From Collimonas arenae (GTDB taxonomy: Bacteria > Pseudomonadota > Gammaproteobacteria > Burkholderiales > Burkholderiaceae_D): 64,000 bases of DNA. Both the position numbers and the translations under genes were made by a program. The stretch is taken from positions 1,860,001-1,924,000 of the forward strand of contig NZ_CP009962.1 of the NCBI RefSeq assembly GCF_000786695.1, read 5' to 3'. Position 1 is the first letter of the stretch; each line of letters opens with the position of its first letter. Below the pieces are notes generated by a model. That model saw only the letters and a program-made list of their open reading frames with translations. It had not been told where the DNA came from and made no database searches. Below, piece by piece: positions 40,115 to 50,194 of this stretch.

Positions 40115-41239
40115 ATGAAAATTAAACAAATGAATCCTGTTTTGATGATCGCAATTTCTCTGTCGCTGGCTGCTTGCGGCGGTGGCGGCAGTGATACATT
40201 TTCAACGGGGGCAGCGACACCTGCATTGGCTCCGGTCCCCAATACGGCGACGGCAACCGGCTTCACGCTGTCGGTTTTCACAAAAGCTCCTTCTGCCACC
40301 AGCAAGCCCGATTCAATTATCCAGATGGGCAGCAGCATATATATTGCCTATCAAAATGCGGGAGAAGTGAAAGATGGTTCGGTGCCTGGCATTACCAATG
40401 CGATCGTTCAGTATGATTTGAAGGGGAGTGCAGTCAAAACGTTTACTGCGCCAGGGCACGTCGACGGCCTGCTGGGGCGCAAGGATACGAATGCTTTGTG
40501 GGCCCTGGCAAACGAGGATGGCAATCCGATGCTGACGATTATCGATCTGGCGTCCGGCAGCCAGAAAACCTACACCGCCACGGTCAATCCGACCGCACAT
40601 GGCGGCGGCTTCGACGACATGCAATTGATCAATGGCGTGGTCTACGTCAGTGCCTCTGCTCCCGCCACTGCCGGTACGCCGGCGCCGACGGTGGTTGCGC
40701 TCACGTTGAATGCCAATGGCACTACGTTTGACGTGGCGCCCGTATTGGCAGGCAACGCCATGGCGACCGATATCACGCCCTCCGTCGGCGGCGCCACGAA
40801 TCCCAGCTACGGCAAGCAGGTTCAGCTCGCGCTGAGCGATCCGGATTCCATGGAGACCGATCCTTCCGGCAATCTCGTGCTGGATAGCCAGGCCGACGGC
40901 AAGCTGGTCTTCATCAGCAATCCGGGCCCATCGCAAACCGTCAGCGTTTTGTCGCTCACGCTCTATAACGACAAGGACGGACCGACGGAATTTGTCGATG
41001 ACACGCGGTTCGTTCCCGCTGCCGGAACCAATGGTAATACCTTCATGCTATTTACTGATGCAGCAAATACGACTTATCGCGTAGACGCAGCGTTTAAAAA
41101 GGGTGATGCCTATAGCGCCGGTCAAGGCCAGGTCATGCAATTGGACAAGACTACCGGCCATCTCACACCGGTCGTAGTCGGAATCGGCGTAGCGTCCGCG
41201 CTGCAGGATCCTCACGGCATCGCATTTGTGGTTCCGTAA
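40115..41239 (+). CDS. Predicted lipoprotein, possible beta-propeller
   Basis: The 374-residue product has a lipobox (SLSLAAC) followed by GGGGSD. The remainder shows several ~45-residue segments with propeller-like patterns (IVQYDLKGS, TIIDLASGSQKTYT, KLVFISNPG, QVMQLDKTTG). No catalytic motif is recognised. It is divergent from the efflux operon and might share its regulation. Function unknown. Confidence 0.75.
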   Translation: MKIKQMNPVLMIAISLSLAACGGGGSDTFSTGAATPALAPVPNTATATGFTLSVFTKAPSATSKPDSIIQMGSSIYIAYQNAGEVKDGSVPGITNAIVQYDLKGSAVKTFTAPGHVDGLLGRKDTNALWALANEDGNPMLTIIDLASGSQKTYTATVNPTAHGGGFDDMQLINGVVYVSASAPATAGTPAPTVVALTLNANGTTFDVAPVLAGNAMATDITPSVGGATNPSYGKQVQLALSDPDSMETDPSGNLVLDSQADGKLVFISNPGPSQTVSVLSLTLYNDKDGPTEFVDDTRFVPAAGTNGNTFMLFTDAANTTYRVDAAFKKGDAYSAGQGQVMQLDKTTGHLTPVVVGIGVASALQDPHGIAFVVP

Positions 41240-41278
41240 AAAACCCGGCAGCGCAGATGTTGAAAGGTGCTATTACGG

Positions 41279-41309
41279 CCTCGCCGCCATGTAAGCCTGT
41301 GCGGCGAGG
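41279..41309. terminator. Hairpin between convergent genes
   Basis: CCTCGCCGC (41279-41287) pairs perfectly with GCGGCGAGG (41301-41309). It lies between the ends of the lipoprotein and hupE genes. T-richness is poor on both sides. Confidence 0.45.
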
Positions 41310-41337
41310 TCTTGTGAGAGCACGACAATGCCGTTCC

Positions 41338-41940
41338 TCAGAATGCTCCGCTAAGCAAATAGCCGCCAACTGCCGCTATGGCTATGCCGCCCGCACGCGC
41401 TGCCGGCGTAGCCATTTTCCGACCTGCAGTGATGCCGATTATTAGGCCAGACAAATGCAAGAGCGCAGTCGCCGCCACAAAGCCGAAGCCGTAGAACAAG
41501 GTTGAGGCGCCGTGAGGCAATTCACTGCCATGCGCGTAACCGTGGAACAAGGCAAATACCGATACCACGCTGGCGCTGGCCCATACCGGCATGCGAATGG
41601 CGAAGGCGATCAGCAAACCTAGCAGGGCGACAGAGGCGGCGATGCCGGTTTCCACGCCAGGCATGATGACGCCTGCAAAGGCCAGCAACGCACCAGCCAC
41701 CATCATCACCGGAAAGGCCAGTGGCAACACCCATTGTGCAGAGCGTTTGTTTTGCGCCGCCCATAAACCGACTGCCAGCATGGCCAGCAAATGATCGATG
41801 CCGGAAAACGGGTGGGTAAAGCCGTCGTTGAAGCCGAAGGCGTCGGGGTGGCCGGGATGGGCGAATGCCGACGTGACGCCGAATGCAGCAATCAGCAATG
41901 CGGTGGCGCGCCCGCAGGTTCTGGCGGAGAAGTGGGACAT
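41338..41940 (-). CDS. ureJ: HupE/UreJ family nickel permease
   Basis: UreJ/HupE proteins are thought to bring nickel into the cell for urease or hydrogenase. The 200-residue protein has a signal peptide, then the defining HPGH and HPFSGIDHLLAMLAVGLWA motifs and about six membrane helices. It is the last gene of the urease operon, 46 bases after ureG. Confidence 0.92.
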   Translation of the reverse strand: MSHFSARTCGRATALLIAAFGVTSAFAHPGHPDAFGFNDGFTHPFSGIDHLLAMLAVGLWAAQNKRSAQWVLPLAFPVMMVAGALLAFAGVIMPGVETGIAASVALLGLLIAFAIRMPVWASASVVSVFALFHGYAHGSELPHGASTLFYGFGFVAATALLHLSGLIIGITAGRKMATPAARAGGIAIAAVGGYLLSGAF

Positions 41941-41986
41941 GGTGGGCTCCTTGGGAAAAGTGATGGGTGTTGTGTATTCCAGGCTT

Positions 41987-42616
41987 TTATTTGGGTTGAT
42001 CCAGCAAGCCTTGCTTGCGGATAAAAGCGATCACTTGTTCCACGCCGTCGCCGCTGCGCAGATTGGTGAAAATGAACGGCCGTTCGCCGCGCATCCGTTT
42101 TGCGTCATGCGCCATGACGTCGAGATTGGCGCCGACATAGGGCGCAAGGTCGGTCTTGTTGATGATCAGCAGGTCGGAGCGGGTGATGCCGGGGCCGCCC
42201 TTGCGCGGGATTTTTTCGCCGCCGGCAACGTCGATCACATAGATGGTGAGGTCGGACAGCTCCGGGCTGAAGGTTGCTGCCAGGTTGTCGCCGCCGGATT
42301 CCAGCAGGATCAAGTCGAGGTTGGGAAAATCCGCGCTCATGCGGGAGATGGCCTCCAGGTTGATCGAGGCGTCTTCGCGGATGGCTGTGTGCGGGCAGCC
42401 GCCGGTCTCGACGCCCATCAGGCGTTCGGCCGGCAGGGCGTCGGCGCGTAGCAGGATTTCCATATCCTCTTTGGTATAGATGTCGTTGGTGATGACGGCC
42501 ATGTCGTAGTGATCGCGCATGCCTTTGCACAGCATTTCACAAAGGGCGGTCTTGCCGGAGCCGACCGGGCCGCCGATGCCGACGCGGAGGGGATTTGACG
42601 TGGAGGAAGTGCTCAT
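41987..42616 (-). CDS. ureG: Urease accessory GTPase UreG
   Basis: UreG is the SIMIBI GTPase that drives nickel delivery to urease. The 209-residue protein has P-loop GPVGSGKT, the metal-binding CPH motif ([13 protein letters not shown]), [13 protein letters not shown] and the base motif NKTD. The ATG at 42616 is chosen because the conserved sequence begins there. The open frame continues upstream without similarity. Confidence 0.97.
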   Translation of the reverse strand: MSTSSTSNPLRVGIGGPVGSGKTALCEMLCKGMRDHYDMAVITNDIYTKEDMEILLRADALPAERLMGVETGGCPHTAIREDASINLEAISRMSADFPNLDLILLESGGDNLAATFSPELSDLTIYVIDVAGGEKIPRKGGPGITRSDLLIINKTDLAPYVGANLDVMAHDAKRMRGERPFIFTNLRSGDGVEQVIAFIRKQGLLDQPK

Positions 42617-42662
42617 TCTTGGCTCGCTTTGCGGTTCGCTTAAAAATAGTGAATGTTTGGTT

Positions 42663-43352
42663 TCAGGAGCGATAGAGACGGCTGTACTGCTCTTCATGCT
42701 GCATCGACAGTAGCGACAGCCCCGGCGCCCAGTTGGATAATTCATGGTCGGCCAGGTTTTGCGCGCGCTCCGCCGCAATCTGCAACTCTGGCTGTAAAGA
42801 CAGCAGCAGGCGCTGGCCCGCCACCTGTCCCAGTGGAATCGTTTTAACGCATACCAGCACCTGGTTTTCAGCCCAGGAAAACAGCATGCCCAGTAACGCC
42901 GCTTCATGGGGCACTTGCAACGCTACTGCGGCATACGCAAAAGCAGTAGGCAGCGGCAGTTCCGGCTGCGCTTGCAAGATGGCCAGCAGCGCAGCGTCGC
43001 CGATCTGCAATTCGATCGCCAGCTTGCCCAGGGAAAATCCCATCTGGATGGTTTCGGCGCGGAACTCGGCGGTATCGCGGGAGGCGATGAAGCGTTCAGT
43101 CCAGAGCTGTACCGCAGCGCCATCGCGGCGCTCGAATGCTTGCAGCAGACGCCAGAGCACCGGCGCTTCAAATACCGCCACCACTTGCTGCAAGTTGTCG
43201 CGGATCCAGCCGCGGGCCGATGCCGGGTCCTTGACCCAGCCTTTATCGATAGCGGTTTCCAACCCCTGAGAATAGCTGTAGGCGCCTATCGGCAGCGACG
43301 GGCTGGCGAGCTGCAGCAGATGGATGAGTTCGGTGGCATGCATGTCGTGCAT
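42663..43352 (-). CDS. ureF: Urease accessory protein UreF
   Basis: UreF is an all-helical scaffold linking UreD and UreG on apo-urease. The 229-residue product has the signature [21 protein letters not shown] near the N-terminus. A start at the fourth codon (43343) is also possible. It follows ureE by five bases. Confidence 0.95.
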   Translation of the reverse strand: MHDMHATELIHLLQLASPSLPIGAYSYSQGLETAIDKGWVKDPASARGWIRDNLQQVVAVFEAPVLWRLLQAFERRDGAAVQLWTERFIASRDTAEFRAETIQMGFSLGKLAIELQIGDAALLAILQAQPELPLPTAFAYAAVALQVPHEAALLGMLFSWAENQVLVCVKTIPLGQVAGQRLLLSLQPELQIAAERAQNLADHELSNWAPGLSLLSMQHEEQYSRLYRS

Positions 43353-43357
43353 CAGGC

Positions 43358-43876
43358 TCAGCTGCCGGTTTCATCGCCCGGACGATGGATTTTCTGGCGC
43401 AGAGGCACCGGCGCCAGCAAGCCGTCGCCATGGTGATGATGCCCGCCACCGTAGGCGCCGGATTCCGGCTCGAACGCCGCCAGTTCTTCGGTCACATTGG
43501 CATTGAGCCCTTCCAGCATTTCTTTCAGCACGGGGTCTTTGCGTATCCGCAGGAAACCGTCCCCTACGTGCGCCTGCGTATGACGGTTACCCAGATGGAA
43601 TGCGCAGCGCAGCAGAGCGTGCTGGCTTTGGCATTCGACGCGGTAGGTTACTTCGGCTGCAGCTAATATCTTGACCACGCGCTGCCTGCCGGCGTCGTCC
43701 GTGCCCTTGAGCAGGTCGCCATGGCGCAGCACCGTGCCGCGCACCGTGAACACACCGACTTCTTCGCCGTTGCTCAGGTTGGCGCGCAGGCGGCTCTTCT
43801 CACGCAAGTCGTAGGGCAGGATCAGTTCGCCTTCGACCAGGTCGGCATGTTCTACTTTTGTATTGAGGATTAACAT
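43358..43876 (-). CDS. ureE: Urease accessory nickel chaperone UreE
   Basis: UreE is the nickel chaperone for urease. The 172-residue protein has an N-terminal peptide-binding domain, a metal-binding domain with FHLGNRHTQAHV, and a short His-rich stretch (GGGHHHHGDG) near the C-terminus. The ATG at 43876 yields the family-typical start MLILNTKV. Confidence 0.95.
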   Translation of the reverse strand: MLILNTKVEHADLVEGELILPYDLREKSRLRANLSNGEEVGVFTVRGTVLRHGDLLKGTDDAGRQRVVKILAAAEVTYRVECQSQHALLRCAFHLGNRHTQAHVGDGFLRIRKDPVLKEMLEGLNANVTEELAAFEPESGAYGGGHHHHGDGLLAPVPLRQKIHRPGDETGS

Positions 43877-43934
43877 CTTTTGCCGTGAAAAAATAAGAAT
43901 CGATAAGAGTCGATAAGAGGATAAAGAAGAGAAA

Positions 43935-45638
43935 TCAGAACAAGAAATAACGCTGCGCCATCGGCAGCACACTAGCCGGTTCGCATACCAGCAGCTCGCC
44001 GTCGGCCCGTACTTCATAGGTTTCCGGGTTGACTTCCATGTGCGGCGTGGCGCTGTTGTGGATCATGTGATGCTTGCGCAAATGGCGCACATCCCGGATC
44101 GCCACCACTGGCTTGTTCAACTTCAGGCGCTCGCCGATGCCATCGTCATAGGCAGTTTGCGACACAAAGGTCAGCGAAGTCTTGAGTCCACCGCCGTAAG
44201 CGCCGAACATCATCCTGTAGTGCACCGGCTGCGGCGTCGGAATAGAGGCATTCGGGTCGCCCATCTGCGCTGCGGCGATCATGCCGCTTTTTAAGATTGT
44301 AGAGGGCTTGACGCCGAAGAAGGCCGGCTTCCACAGCACCAGGTCGGCGATCTTGCCGACCTCGATTGAGCCCACCACATGCGAAATGCCATGCGTGATC
44401 GCCGGATTAATGGTGTACTTAGCGATGTAGCGCTTGACCCGGAAATTGTCCGCTTTGCTGCCGCTGTCTTCGGGCAGCGCGCCGCGCTGGACTTTCATCT
44501 TGTGCGCGGTTTGCCAGGTGCGCATGATGACTTCACCGACCCGGCCCATGGCTTGCGAATCGGACGACATCATGCTGACGGCGCCAATGTCATGCAGGAT
44601 ATCCTCGGCGGCGATGGTCTCGCGACGGATGCGCGACTCGGCAAACGCCACATCTTCTGCAATCGCTGCATCCAGGTGATGGCAGACCATCAGCATGTCC
44701 AGGTGCTCGTCCAGCGTATTGACGGTATACGGTCGGGTCGGGTTGGTGGAGGAGGGCAGCACATTGCTGTTGCCGACTGCGGCGATGATGTCCGGCGCAT
44801 GGCCGCCGCCGGCGCCTTCGGTATGGAAGGTATGGATGGTGCGATCCTGGAACGCCGCCAGCGTGTGCTCCAGGAAGCCGCCCTCGTTCAAGGTATCGCT
44901 ATGGATCGCCACTTGTACGTCCATGCGGTCGGCCACAGTCAGGCAATTATCGATGGCGGCCGGGGTCGAGCCCCAATCCTCGTGCAGCTTGAGGCCGATG
45001 GCGCCGGCGCGCACCTGCTCCTCCAGCGGGCCGGGCAGGCTGACGTTGCCTTTTCCCATGAAGCCCAGGTTCATGGGAAAGGCATCGGCTGCCGACAGCA
45101 TTGCATGCAGGTGCCAGGGGCCGGAGGTGCAGGTAGTGGCGAATGAACCTGCCGCCGGACCGGTACCGCCGCCGAGCATGGTGGTGACGCCGCTCATCAA
45201 AGCCTCTTCCATCTGTTGCGGGCAGATGAAATGGATATGAGTATCGATGCCGCCAGCGGTGACGATCTTGCCTTCGCCGGCGATGATTTCGGTGGCGCCG
45301 CCGATCACCATGGTCACGTCCGGCTGGATATCCGGATTGCCGGCCTTGCCGATGGCGGCGATCTTGCCGTCCTTGATGCCGATGTCGGCCTTGACGATGC
45401 CCCAGTGGTCGACGATCACCGCATTGGTGATCACCGTGTCCATCACATCCTTGTGCATGCGTTGCGACTGGCCCATGCCGTCGCGGATCACTTTGCCGCC
45501 GCCGAATTTCACTTCTTCGCCGTAGATTGCGTAGTCTTTCTCAATCTCGATAAAGAGTTCGGTGTCCGCCAGGCGGATACGGTCGCCGGTGGTCGGACCG
45601 AACATTTCTGCATAAGCGTGGCGCGAGATTTTGCTCAT
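43935..45638 (-). CDS. ureC: Urease alpha subunit
   Basis: UreC carries the dinuclear nickel site that hydrolyses urea. The 567-residue protein has all expected ligands at Klebsiella numbering: His134, His136 (HIHFICP), carbamylated Lys217 (GLKLHEDWG), His246, His272 and Asp360, plus the catalytic His320 in VCHHLD. Length is standard. It overlaps ureB by four bases. Confidence 0.98.
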   Translation of the reverse strand: MSKISRHAYAEMFGPTTGDRIRLADTELFIEIEKDYAIYGEEVKFGGGKVIRDGMGQSQRMHKDVMDTVITNAVIVDHWGIVKADIGIKDGKIAAIGKAGNPDIQPDVTMVIGGATEIIAGEGKIVTAGGIDTHIHFICPQQMEEALMSGVTTMLGGGTGPAAGSFATTCTSGPWHLHAMLSAADAFPMNLGFMGKGNVSLPGPLEEQVRAGAIGLKLHEDWGSTPAAIDNCLTVADRMDVQVAIHSDTLNEGGFLEHTLAAFQDRTIHTFHTEGAGGGHAPDIIAAVGNSNVLPSSTNPTRPYTVNTLDEHLDMLMVCHHLDAAIAEDVAFAESRIRRETIAAEDILHDIGAVSMMSSDSQAMGRVGEVIMRTWQTAHKMKVQRGALPEDSGSKADNFRVKRYIAKYTINPAITHGISHVVGSIEVGKIADLVLWKPAFFGVKPSTILKSGMIAAAQMGDPNASIPTPQPVHYRMMFGAYGGGLKTSLTFVSQTAYDDGIGERLKLNKPVVAIRDVRHLRKHHMIHNSATPHMEVNPETYEVRADGELLVCEPASVLPMAQRYFLF

Positions 45639-45946
45639 TTCTTCAATGCTCCCATGACCTTGCCATTAAAACCATACACCACACGCTCGCCCGCCAGCTC
45701 AACCAGCTCCACTGTGCGCTTCTGACCGGGCTCAAAACGGACCGCGGTGCCGGCGGCAATGTTGAGGCGCATGCCGTAAGCTTCCTCACGCTCGAACAGC
45801 AGCGCCGGATTGGCCTCGTAAAAATGAAAGTGCGAGCCGATCTGGACTGGCCGGTCGCCGCTATTGGCCACTGTCACGGTATTGCAGCGGCGGCCGACAT
45901 TGAGTTCGATGTCGCCCGGCTGGATCAGCATTTCTCCTGGGATCAT
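45635..45946 (-). CDS. ureB: Urease beta subunit
   Basis: This 103-residue structural subunit has the family start MIPGEM, the [19 protein letters not shown] signature and the GTAVRFEPG segment. It is a separate gene rather than a gamma-beta fusion. It lies between ureA and ureC. Confidence 0.97.
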   Translation of the reverse strand: MIPGEMLIQPGDIELNVGRRCNTVTVANSGDRPVQIGSHFHFYEANPALLFEREEAYGMRLNIAAGTAVRFEPGQKRTVELVELAGERVVYGFNGKVMGALKK

Positions 45947-45971
45947 GACATTCTCCAGTTATCTCATTATT

Positions 45972-46274
45972 TTATGGAATCGGATGGTGCACGGTGACCA
46001 GCTTGCTGCCGTCGGGGAAAGTGGCTTCAACCTGGATATCCGGGATCATTTCGGGGATGCCGTCCATCACGTCGGCGCGCGTCAGGATCTTGCTGCCATA
46101 GGACATCAGTTCGGCCACGCTTTTGCCGTCGCGCGCACCTTCCATGATGGCGGCGCTGATCAAAGCGATGGCTTCCGGATAGTTCAGTTTCAGGCCGCGT
46201 GCCAGCCGCCGTTCAGCCAGCAAAGCGGCAGTGAATATCAGCAGTTTGTCCTTCTCTCTTGGCGTCAGGTCCAT
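45972..46274 (-). CDS. ureA: Urease gamma subunit
   Basis: This 100-residue subunit has the standard [14 protein letters not shown] start, [28 protein letters not shown] and the C-terminal VTVHHPI. It is separated from ureD by a MITE-like insertion. Confidence 0.97.
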   Translation of the reverse strand: MDLTPREKDKLLIFTAALLAERRLARGLKLNYPEAIALISAAIMEGARDGKSVAELMSYGSKILTRADVMDGIPEMIPDIQVEATFPDGSKLVTVHHPIP

Positions 46275-46343
46275 ATCGTTCTCTCTTCCTTGTTCTTCTT
46301 TTGCGATGACTTCAAATAACGGCGCTGGAGGGTGTTGCAGTGC

Positions 46344-46528
46344 TTAGAGGCTGTTGCAAACACATTTGGCGTTGTTGCCCTTGCAGGGCGCCCCCGGGCT
46401 TGCAAGCCAGGGTCGTTCCGCAGGCAGACGACAGTGTCGTCTGAAACCCCTACTACACCTTCCTAGCCGTACTACTCGTACTGTCTTCGTCGGCGCACCT
46501 AGCCAGCTGTGTTTGCAACAGCCTCTTA
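46344..46528. mobile_element. MITE-like element between ureD and ureA
   Basis: Perfect 18-bp terminal inverted repeats (GAGGCTGTTGCAAACACA, 46347-46364, and its complement at 46508-46525) bound a 179-bp element flanked by TTA direct repeats (46344-46346, 46526-46528). No transposase is encoded. Internal palindromes are GGCTTGCAAGCC (46397-46408) and CAGACGACA-G-TGTCGTCTG (46425-46443). It fills most of the 302-base ureD-ureA gap. Confidence 0.8.
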
Positions 46529-46576
46529 GTGATCCGCTTAATGCTCCGTTCTATCATGTTCCACAGCGCCCGATCA

Positions 46577-47485
46577 TCAAGTGTTCCAGATACGCGGTAT
46601 ATGCGCTTCATGCCCAAGTAGTTCGGGGCGAATGACTTGCCACGCCTGCATCATCCATTGTCTTGCCAGTTCACTCGAATGCCCCAGCAGGCGCAACACC
46701 AGTAGCGATTTGATCTGGGTCGCGCCGACGCTGGCCCTGCCGTCGGAAAGCTGGCTGGCGAGGTCGCGCAATTGCTGCACCACGCTGGCAGGGAAGCTCT
46801 TGCCAGCCACGATCAGGGTGGCGCAGACGGTACAGTCCGTCAGTCCCAGGCGGCTTTGCATGGCCGTGCCGCCGCCGTTCAGCACGCCTTGTTCAAACCA
46901 TAATAATTTGCCGTCGCGGCGGATACTAATCTGCTGCGAAATGCGGCCGCTGTCGAACGATTCCCCCGAGGCGGTGCGGCCGAAGCACAGGATCTCGCCG
47001 CCGATGTAGCGAGCGTCGCCTTCCAGCTCGACCTGGTGTTCTAGCGCAACCTCGGCTTGGTCGAAAAAAATCGTTTCTTGCGGCAGCCATTCCAGGGTTG
47101 CCGCATCGGCAACCTGCAGCTGCACGTGTTGCTGCGATACCTTGCCGTTGGCCCGGTACCACTTGGCGGCGCCGGGCGTGGTGAGGAAAGCATGTGCGCC
47201 TTGGCCGACGCTGGCCTTGATTGTCAATTCGTCACCACCCACAACACCGCCGGGTGGGTGGACGATGATGGCGTGGCAGATCGAAACGTGCTCCGGATAC
47301 AGGGCCTTTTGCACGCGCAAGGGACCGTAATGAGCACGGTCCAGCAAGCGCGTGGTGCCCTGGTCGTCGGCAAAGCGCAGCGACAGCCAGGCCTGGTTGG
47401 CGCCGCTCTGGTTTTGTCCGGCGAGCACAGGAGCAGGGGATAGATTATTTGAGGCCGGTAGCGGCGATGCCGTGAAATTATCCAT
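46577..47485 (-). CDS. ureD: Urease accessory protein UreD
   Basis: UreD (UreH) binds apo-urease and channels nickel. The 302-residue product has HPPGGVVGGDEL, FLTTPGAAKWYR and the EWLPQETIFFD segment of the family. It follows urtE directly (6-base gap), so the urea transporter and urease genes are co-transcribed unless a cryptic terminator intervenes. Confidence 0.95.
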   Translation of the reverse strand: MDNFTASPLPASNNLSPAPVLAGQNQSGANQAWLSLRFADDQGTTRLLDRAHYGPLRVQKALYPEHVSICHAIIVHPPGGVVGGDELTIKASVGQGAHAFLTTPGAAKWYRANGKVSQQHVQLQVADAATLEWLPQETIFFDQAEVALEHQVELEGDARYIGGEILCFGRTASGESFDSGRISQQISIRRDGKLLWFEQGVLNGGGTAMQSRLGLTDCTVCATLIVAGKSFPASVVQQLRDLASQLSDGRASVGATQIKSLLVLRLLGHSSELARQWMMQAWQVIRPELLGHEAHIPRIWNT

Positions 47486-47491
47486 GCGGCA

Positions 47492-48190
47492 CTATACCGC
47501 CAAGTGTCGTTTCACGCTCTCGTCATCCATGCTTTCTTGGCTGCCTGCGGCCACTACCTCACCGCGTGAGAGCACCACGAAGTTGTCGGCCAGGTCGCGG
47601 GCAAAATCGAAATACTGTTCGCACAGCAGGATGCCGATATTGCCGCGCTCGCGCAGCAAGCGGATCACGCGGCCGATATCCTTGATGATGGAGGGCTGGA
47701 TGCCTTCGGTCGGTTCGTCCAGGATGATCAGCTTGGGTTCTGCCAGCAATGCGCGTGCGATCGCCAACTGCTGCTGCTGGCCGCCGGAGAGATCGCCGCC
47801 GCGCCGGTGCAGCATTTCCTTGAGCACCGGGAATAGCTCATAGACCTCATCCTTGATCAGCAAAGCCTTCTTGCCGGATTTGGTGGCCATTCCCATCAGC
47901 AGGTTTTCTTCCACCGACAGGCGGGCGAATATTTCACGGCCTTGCGGCACGTAGGCAATTCCTAGCGCTGCGCGCTGGTGCGGCTTCAGGCTGGTGATGT
48001 CGCGGCCTTCCAGCGTTACTTTGCCGCTGGCGCTGGGCAGCACGCCCATCAGGCATTTCAGCAAGGTGGTTTTGCCGACGCCGTTGCGGCCGAGCAGAGC
48101 CAGGCACTTGCCTTTTTCCAGCGACAGGGTAATGCCGCGCAGCGTGTGCGAGGAGCCATAGTACTGGTTCAGTTGTTCAACGTTGAGCAT
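47492..48190 (-). CDS. urtE: Urea ABC transporter ATP-binding protein UrtE
   Basis: The 232-residue ATPase has Walker A GRNGVGKT, signature LSGGQQQQLAIARALL and Walker B LIILDEPTEGIQPS. The ATG at 48190 is chosen; upstream in frame only TTG is available. It pairs with UrtD to power the importer, in the LivF-like position. Confidence 0.95.
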   Translation of the reverse strand: MLNVEQLNQYYGSSHTLRGITLSLEKGKCLALLGRNGVGKTTLLKCLMGVLPSASGKVTLEGRDITSLKPHQRAALGIAYVPQGREIFARLSVEENLLMGMATKSGKKALLIKDEVYELFPVLKEMLHRRGGDLSGGQQQQLAIARALLAEPKLIILDEPTEGIQPSIIKDIGRVIRLLRERGNIGILLCEQYFDFARDLADNFVVLSRGEVVAAGSQESMDDESVKRHLAV

Positions 48191-48191
48191 G

Positions 48192-49046
48192 TTAGCGTCC
48201 AAGATAGACTTCGATTACCCGTTCGTCGGCCTGGACTTCCGACATCTTGCCGGCCGCCAGCACCGAACCTTCGTGCAGTACCGTGACCTTGCCCTGCTGG
48301 GCGATCTCAGCCACAAAGCCCATGTCGTGCTCGACCACCATGATCGAATGCTTGCCGCGCAATTCATTCAGCAATTCCGCAGTGCGCGCGGTTTCTGCGT
48401 CGGACATGCCTGCCACCGGTTCATCCAGCAGCAGCAATTGCGGTTCCTGCATCAGTAGCATGCCGATTTCCAGCCATTGCTTCTGTCCGTGCGACAGCAA
48501 ACCGGCCAGCCGTCGTTCGTTACCGTTGAGCCGGATCAGTCTGAGGCAGGCATCGATCTTGTCGACCTGCTCCGAGCTCATCCGAAAAAACAGCGTGGTC
48601 TTGACGCGCTTGTCCATCTTCATCGCCAGCTCAAGATTTTCGAATACGGTGTGTTGCTCAAACACCGTCGGCCGCTGGAACTTGCGGCCGATGCCGGCGT
48701 GGGCGATGTCGTATTCTGTCAGTTTGGTCAGGTCGATGCTCTGGCCGAAGAACGCGGTGCCTGCGGTCGGACGGGTCTTGCCAGTGATGACATCCATCAT
48801 GGTGGTCTTGCCGGCGCCATTGGGGCCGATGATGCAGCGCAGTTCCCCTACCGAAATATCCAGGTTGAGATTGTTCAGCGCCTTGAAACCGTCGAACGAG
48901 ACCGTGATGTTTTCCAGATACAGGATGGCGCCGTGAATGGTGTCGACGCCTTCCGGTTTGATCCGTGCGTACGACGTGCCGTAGTCGGCGTGATGCGTGT
49001 TGTCGACGTTTTCCGATGGCTGCGCCGGGTTATAGATCTGGCTCAT
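48192..49046 (-). CDS. urtD: Urea ABC transporter ATP-binding protein UrtD
   Basis: The 284-residue ATPase has Walker A GPNGAGKTT, a variant signature LSHGQKQWLEIGMLL and Walker B LLLLDEPVAGM. The first ~40 residues precede the ABC domain. It overlaps urtC by four bases. LivG-type partner of UrtE. Confidence 0.95.
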   Translation of the reverse strand: MSQIYNPAQPSENVDNTHHADYGTSYARIKPEGVDTIHGAILYLENITVSFDGFKALNNLNLDISVGELRCIIGPNGAGKTTMMDVITGKTRPTAGTAFFGQSIDLTKLTEYDIAHAGIGRKFQRPTVFEQHTVFENLELAMKMDKRVKTTLFFRMSSEQVDKIDACLRLIRLNGNERRLAGLLSHGQKQWLEIGMLLMQEPQLLLLDEPVAGMSDAETARTAELLNELRGKHSIMVVEHDMGFVAEIAQQGKVTVLHEGSVLAAGKMSEVQADERVIEVYLGR

Positions 49047-50194
49047 GCCGCCTCCTTGCTGCCGTCAGGTTCGGGAGCTGGTTTGTTTTTCAACTTGTTC
49101 TTTACTTTCTCTGCCAATCCCAGAATTCCTTGCGGCATGAACAGCGTCACCAGGATAAAGATCAGGCCAAGCGCGTACAGCCACAAGTCGGGAAAGGCGC
49201 CCGTGAACCAGCTTTTCAAGCCGTTCACCGAGAAGGCGCCGATGATCGGTCCTACCAGTGAACCGCGGCCGCCGACAGCCGCCCAGATCACCATTTCGAT
49301 CGAATTGGCCGGCGACATTTCCGAAGGGTTGATGATGCCCACCTGCGGCACGTACAAGGCGCCGGCGATACCGCACAATATTGCTGACAAGGTCCAGACA
49401 AACAGCTTGAACCAGAGCGGGTTGTAGCCGATGAACATCAGGCGCGATTCGGAATCGCGCACGGCCTGCAAGACCCGGCCCAGTTTCGACGTCACGATCC
49501 AGCGGCACAATACCAGCGCAGCCAGCAGGAAGGCCAGCGTAATCAGATATAGCACTGCCTTGGTCGACGGCGCGGTAATCGAATAGCCGAGGATGCGCTT
49601 GAAGTCGGTAAAGCCGTTGTTGCCGCCGAAGCCGGTATTGTTGCGGAAGAATAGCAGCATGAAGGCGAAGGTCATGGCCTGCGTGATGATCGAAAAATAT
49701 ACGCCCTTGATGCGCGAGCGGAAGGCAAAGTAACCGAACACGAACGCCAGTACGCCCGGCACCAGCACCACCAGCGCCATGCAATACCAGAAATGATCGG
49801 TCAACGACCAGAACCAGGGATAGGTTTTCCAGTCGAGGAACACCATGAAGTCCGGCAGGTTGCTTTGATAGACGCCGTCACGGCCGATGGCGCGCATCAG
49901 GTACATGCCGTGGGCATAGCCGCCCAGTGCGAAGAACACGCCATGGCCGAGCGACAGGATGCCGGTATAACCCCACACCAGGTCCAGCGCCAGCGCCGCC
50001 ATCGCATAGCACATGAATTTGCCGACCAGCGCTACCGTGTAGCCGGAAATGTGTAAGGTATGGCCGTTCGGAAACGCCAGGTTGAGTACCGGGAGCATGG
50101 CCAGGATCACGCTGCAGACCACGATGCCGGTCCAGGCCAGACGAGAGAAGAGCGGCGTTTTCGCCATGGAAATTTGCATGGATGCGGATTTCAT
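49043..50194 (-). CDS. urtC: Urea ABC transporter permease UrtC
   Basis: This 383-residue LivM-type permease has about ten membrane helices, with GYTGILSLGHGVFFALGGYA and the coupling segment SESRLMFIGYNPLWFKL. Overlaps with urtB and urtD support one operon. Confidence 0.95.
   Translation of the reverse strand: MKSASMQISMAKTPLFSRLAWTGIVVCSVILAMLPVLNLAFPNGHTLHISGYTVALVGKFMCYAMAALALDLVWGYTGILSLGHGVFFALGGYAHGMYLMRAIGRDGVYQSNLPDFMVFLDWKTYPWFWSLTDHFWYCMALVVLVPGVLAFVFGYFAFRSRIKGVYFSIITQAMTFAFMLLFFRNNTGFGGNNGFTDFKRILGYSITAPSTKAVLYLITLAFLLAALVLCRWIVTSKLGRVLQAVRDSESRLMFIGYNPLWFKLFVWTLSAILCGIAGALYVPQVGIINPSEMSPANSIEMVIWAAVGGRGSLVGPIIGAFSVNGLKSWFTGAFPDLWLYALGLIFILVTLFMPQGILGLAEKVKNKLKNKPAPEPDGSKEAA

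Noticed and set aside
46354..46635. Plus-strand frame across the MITE-like element
   Set aside because: It spans the inverted-repeat element and the end of ureD; no transposase features or ribosome site.
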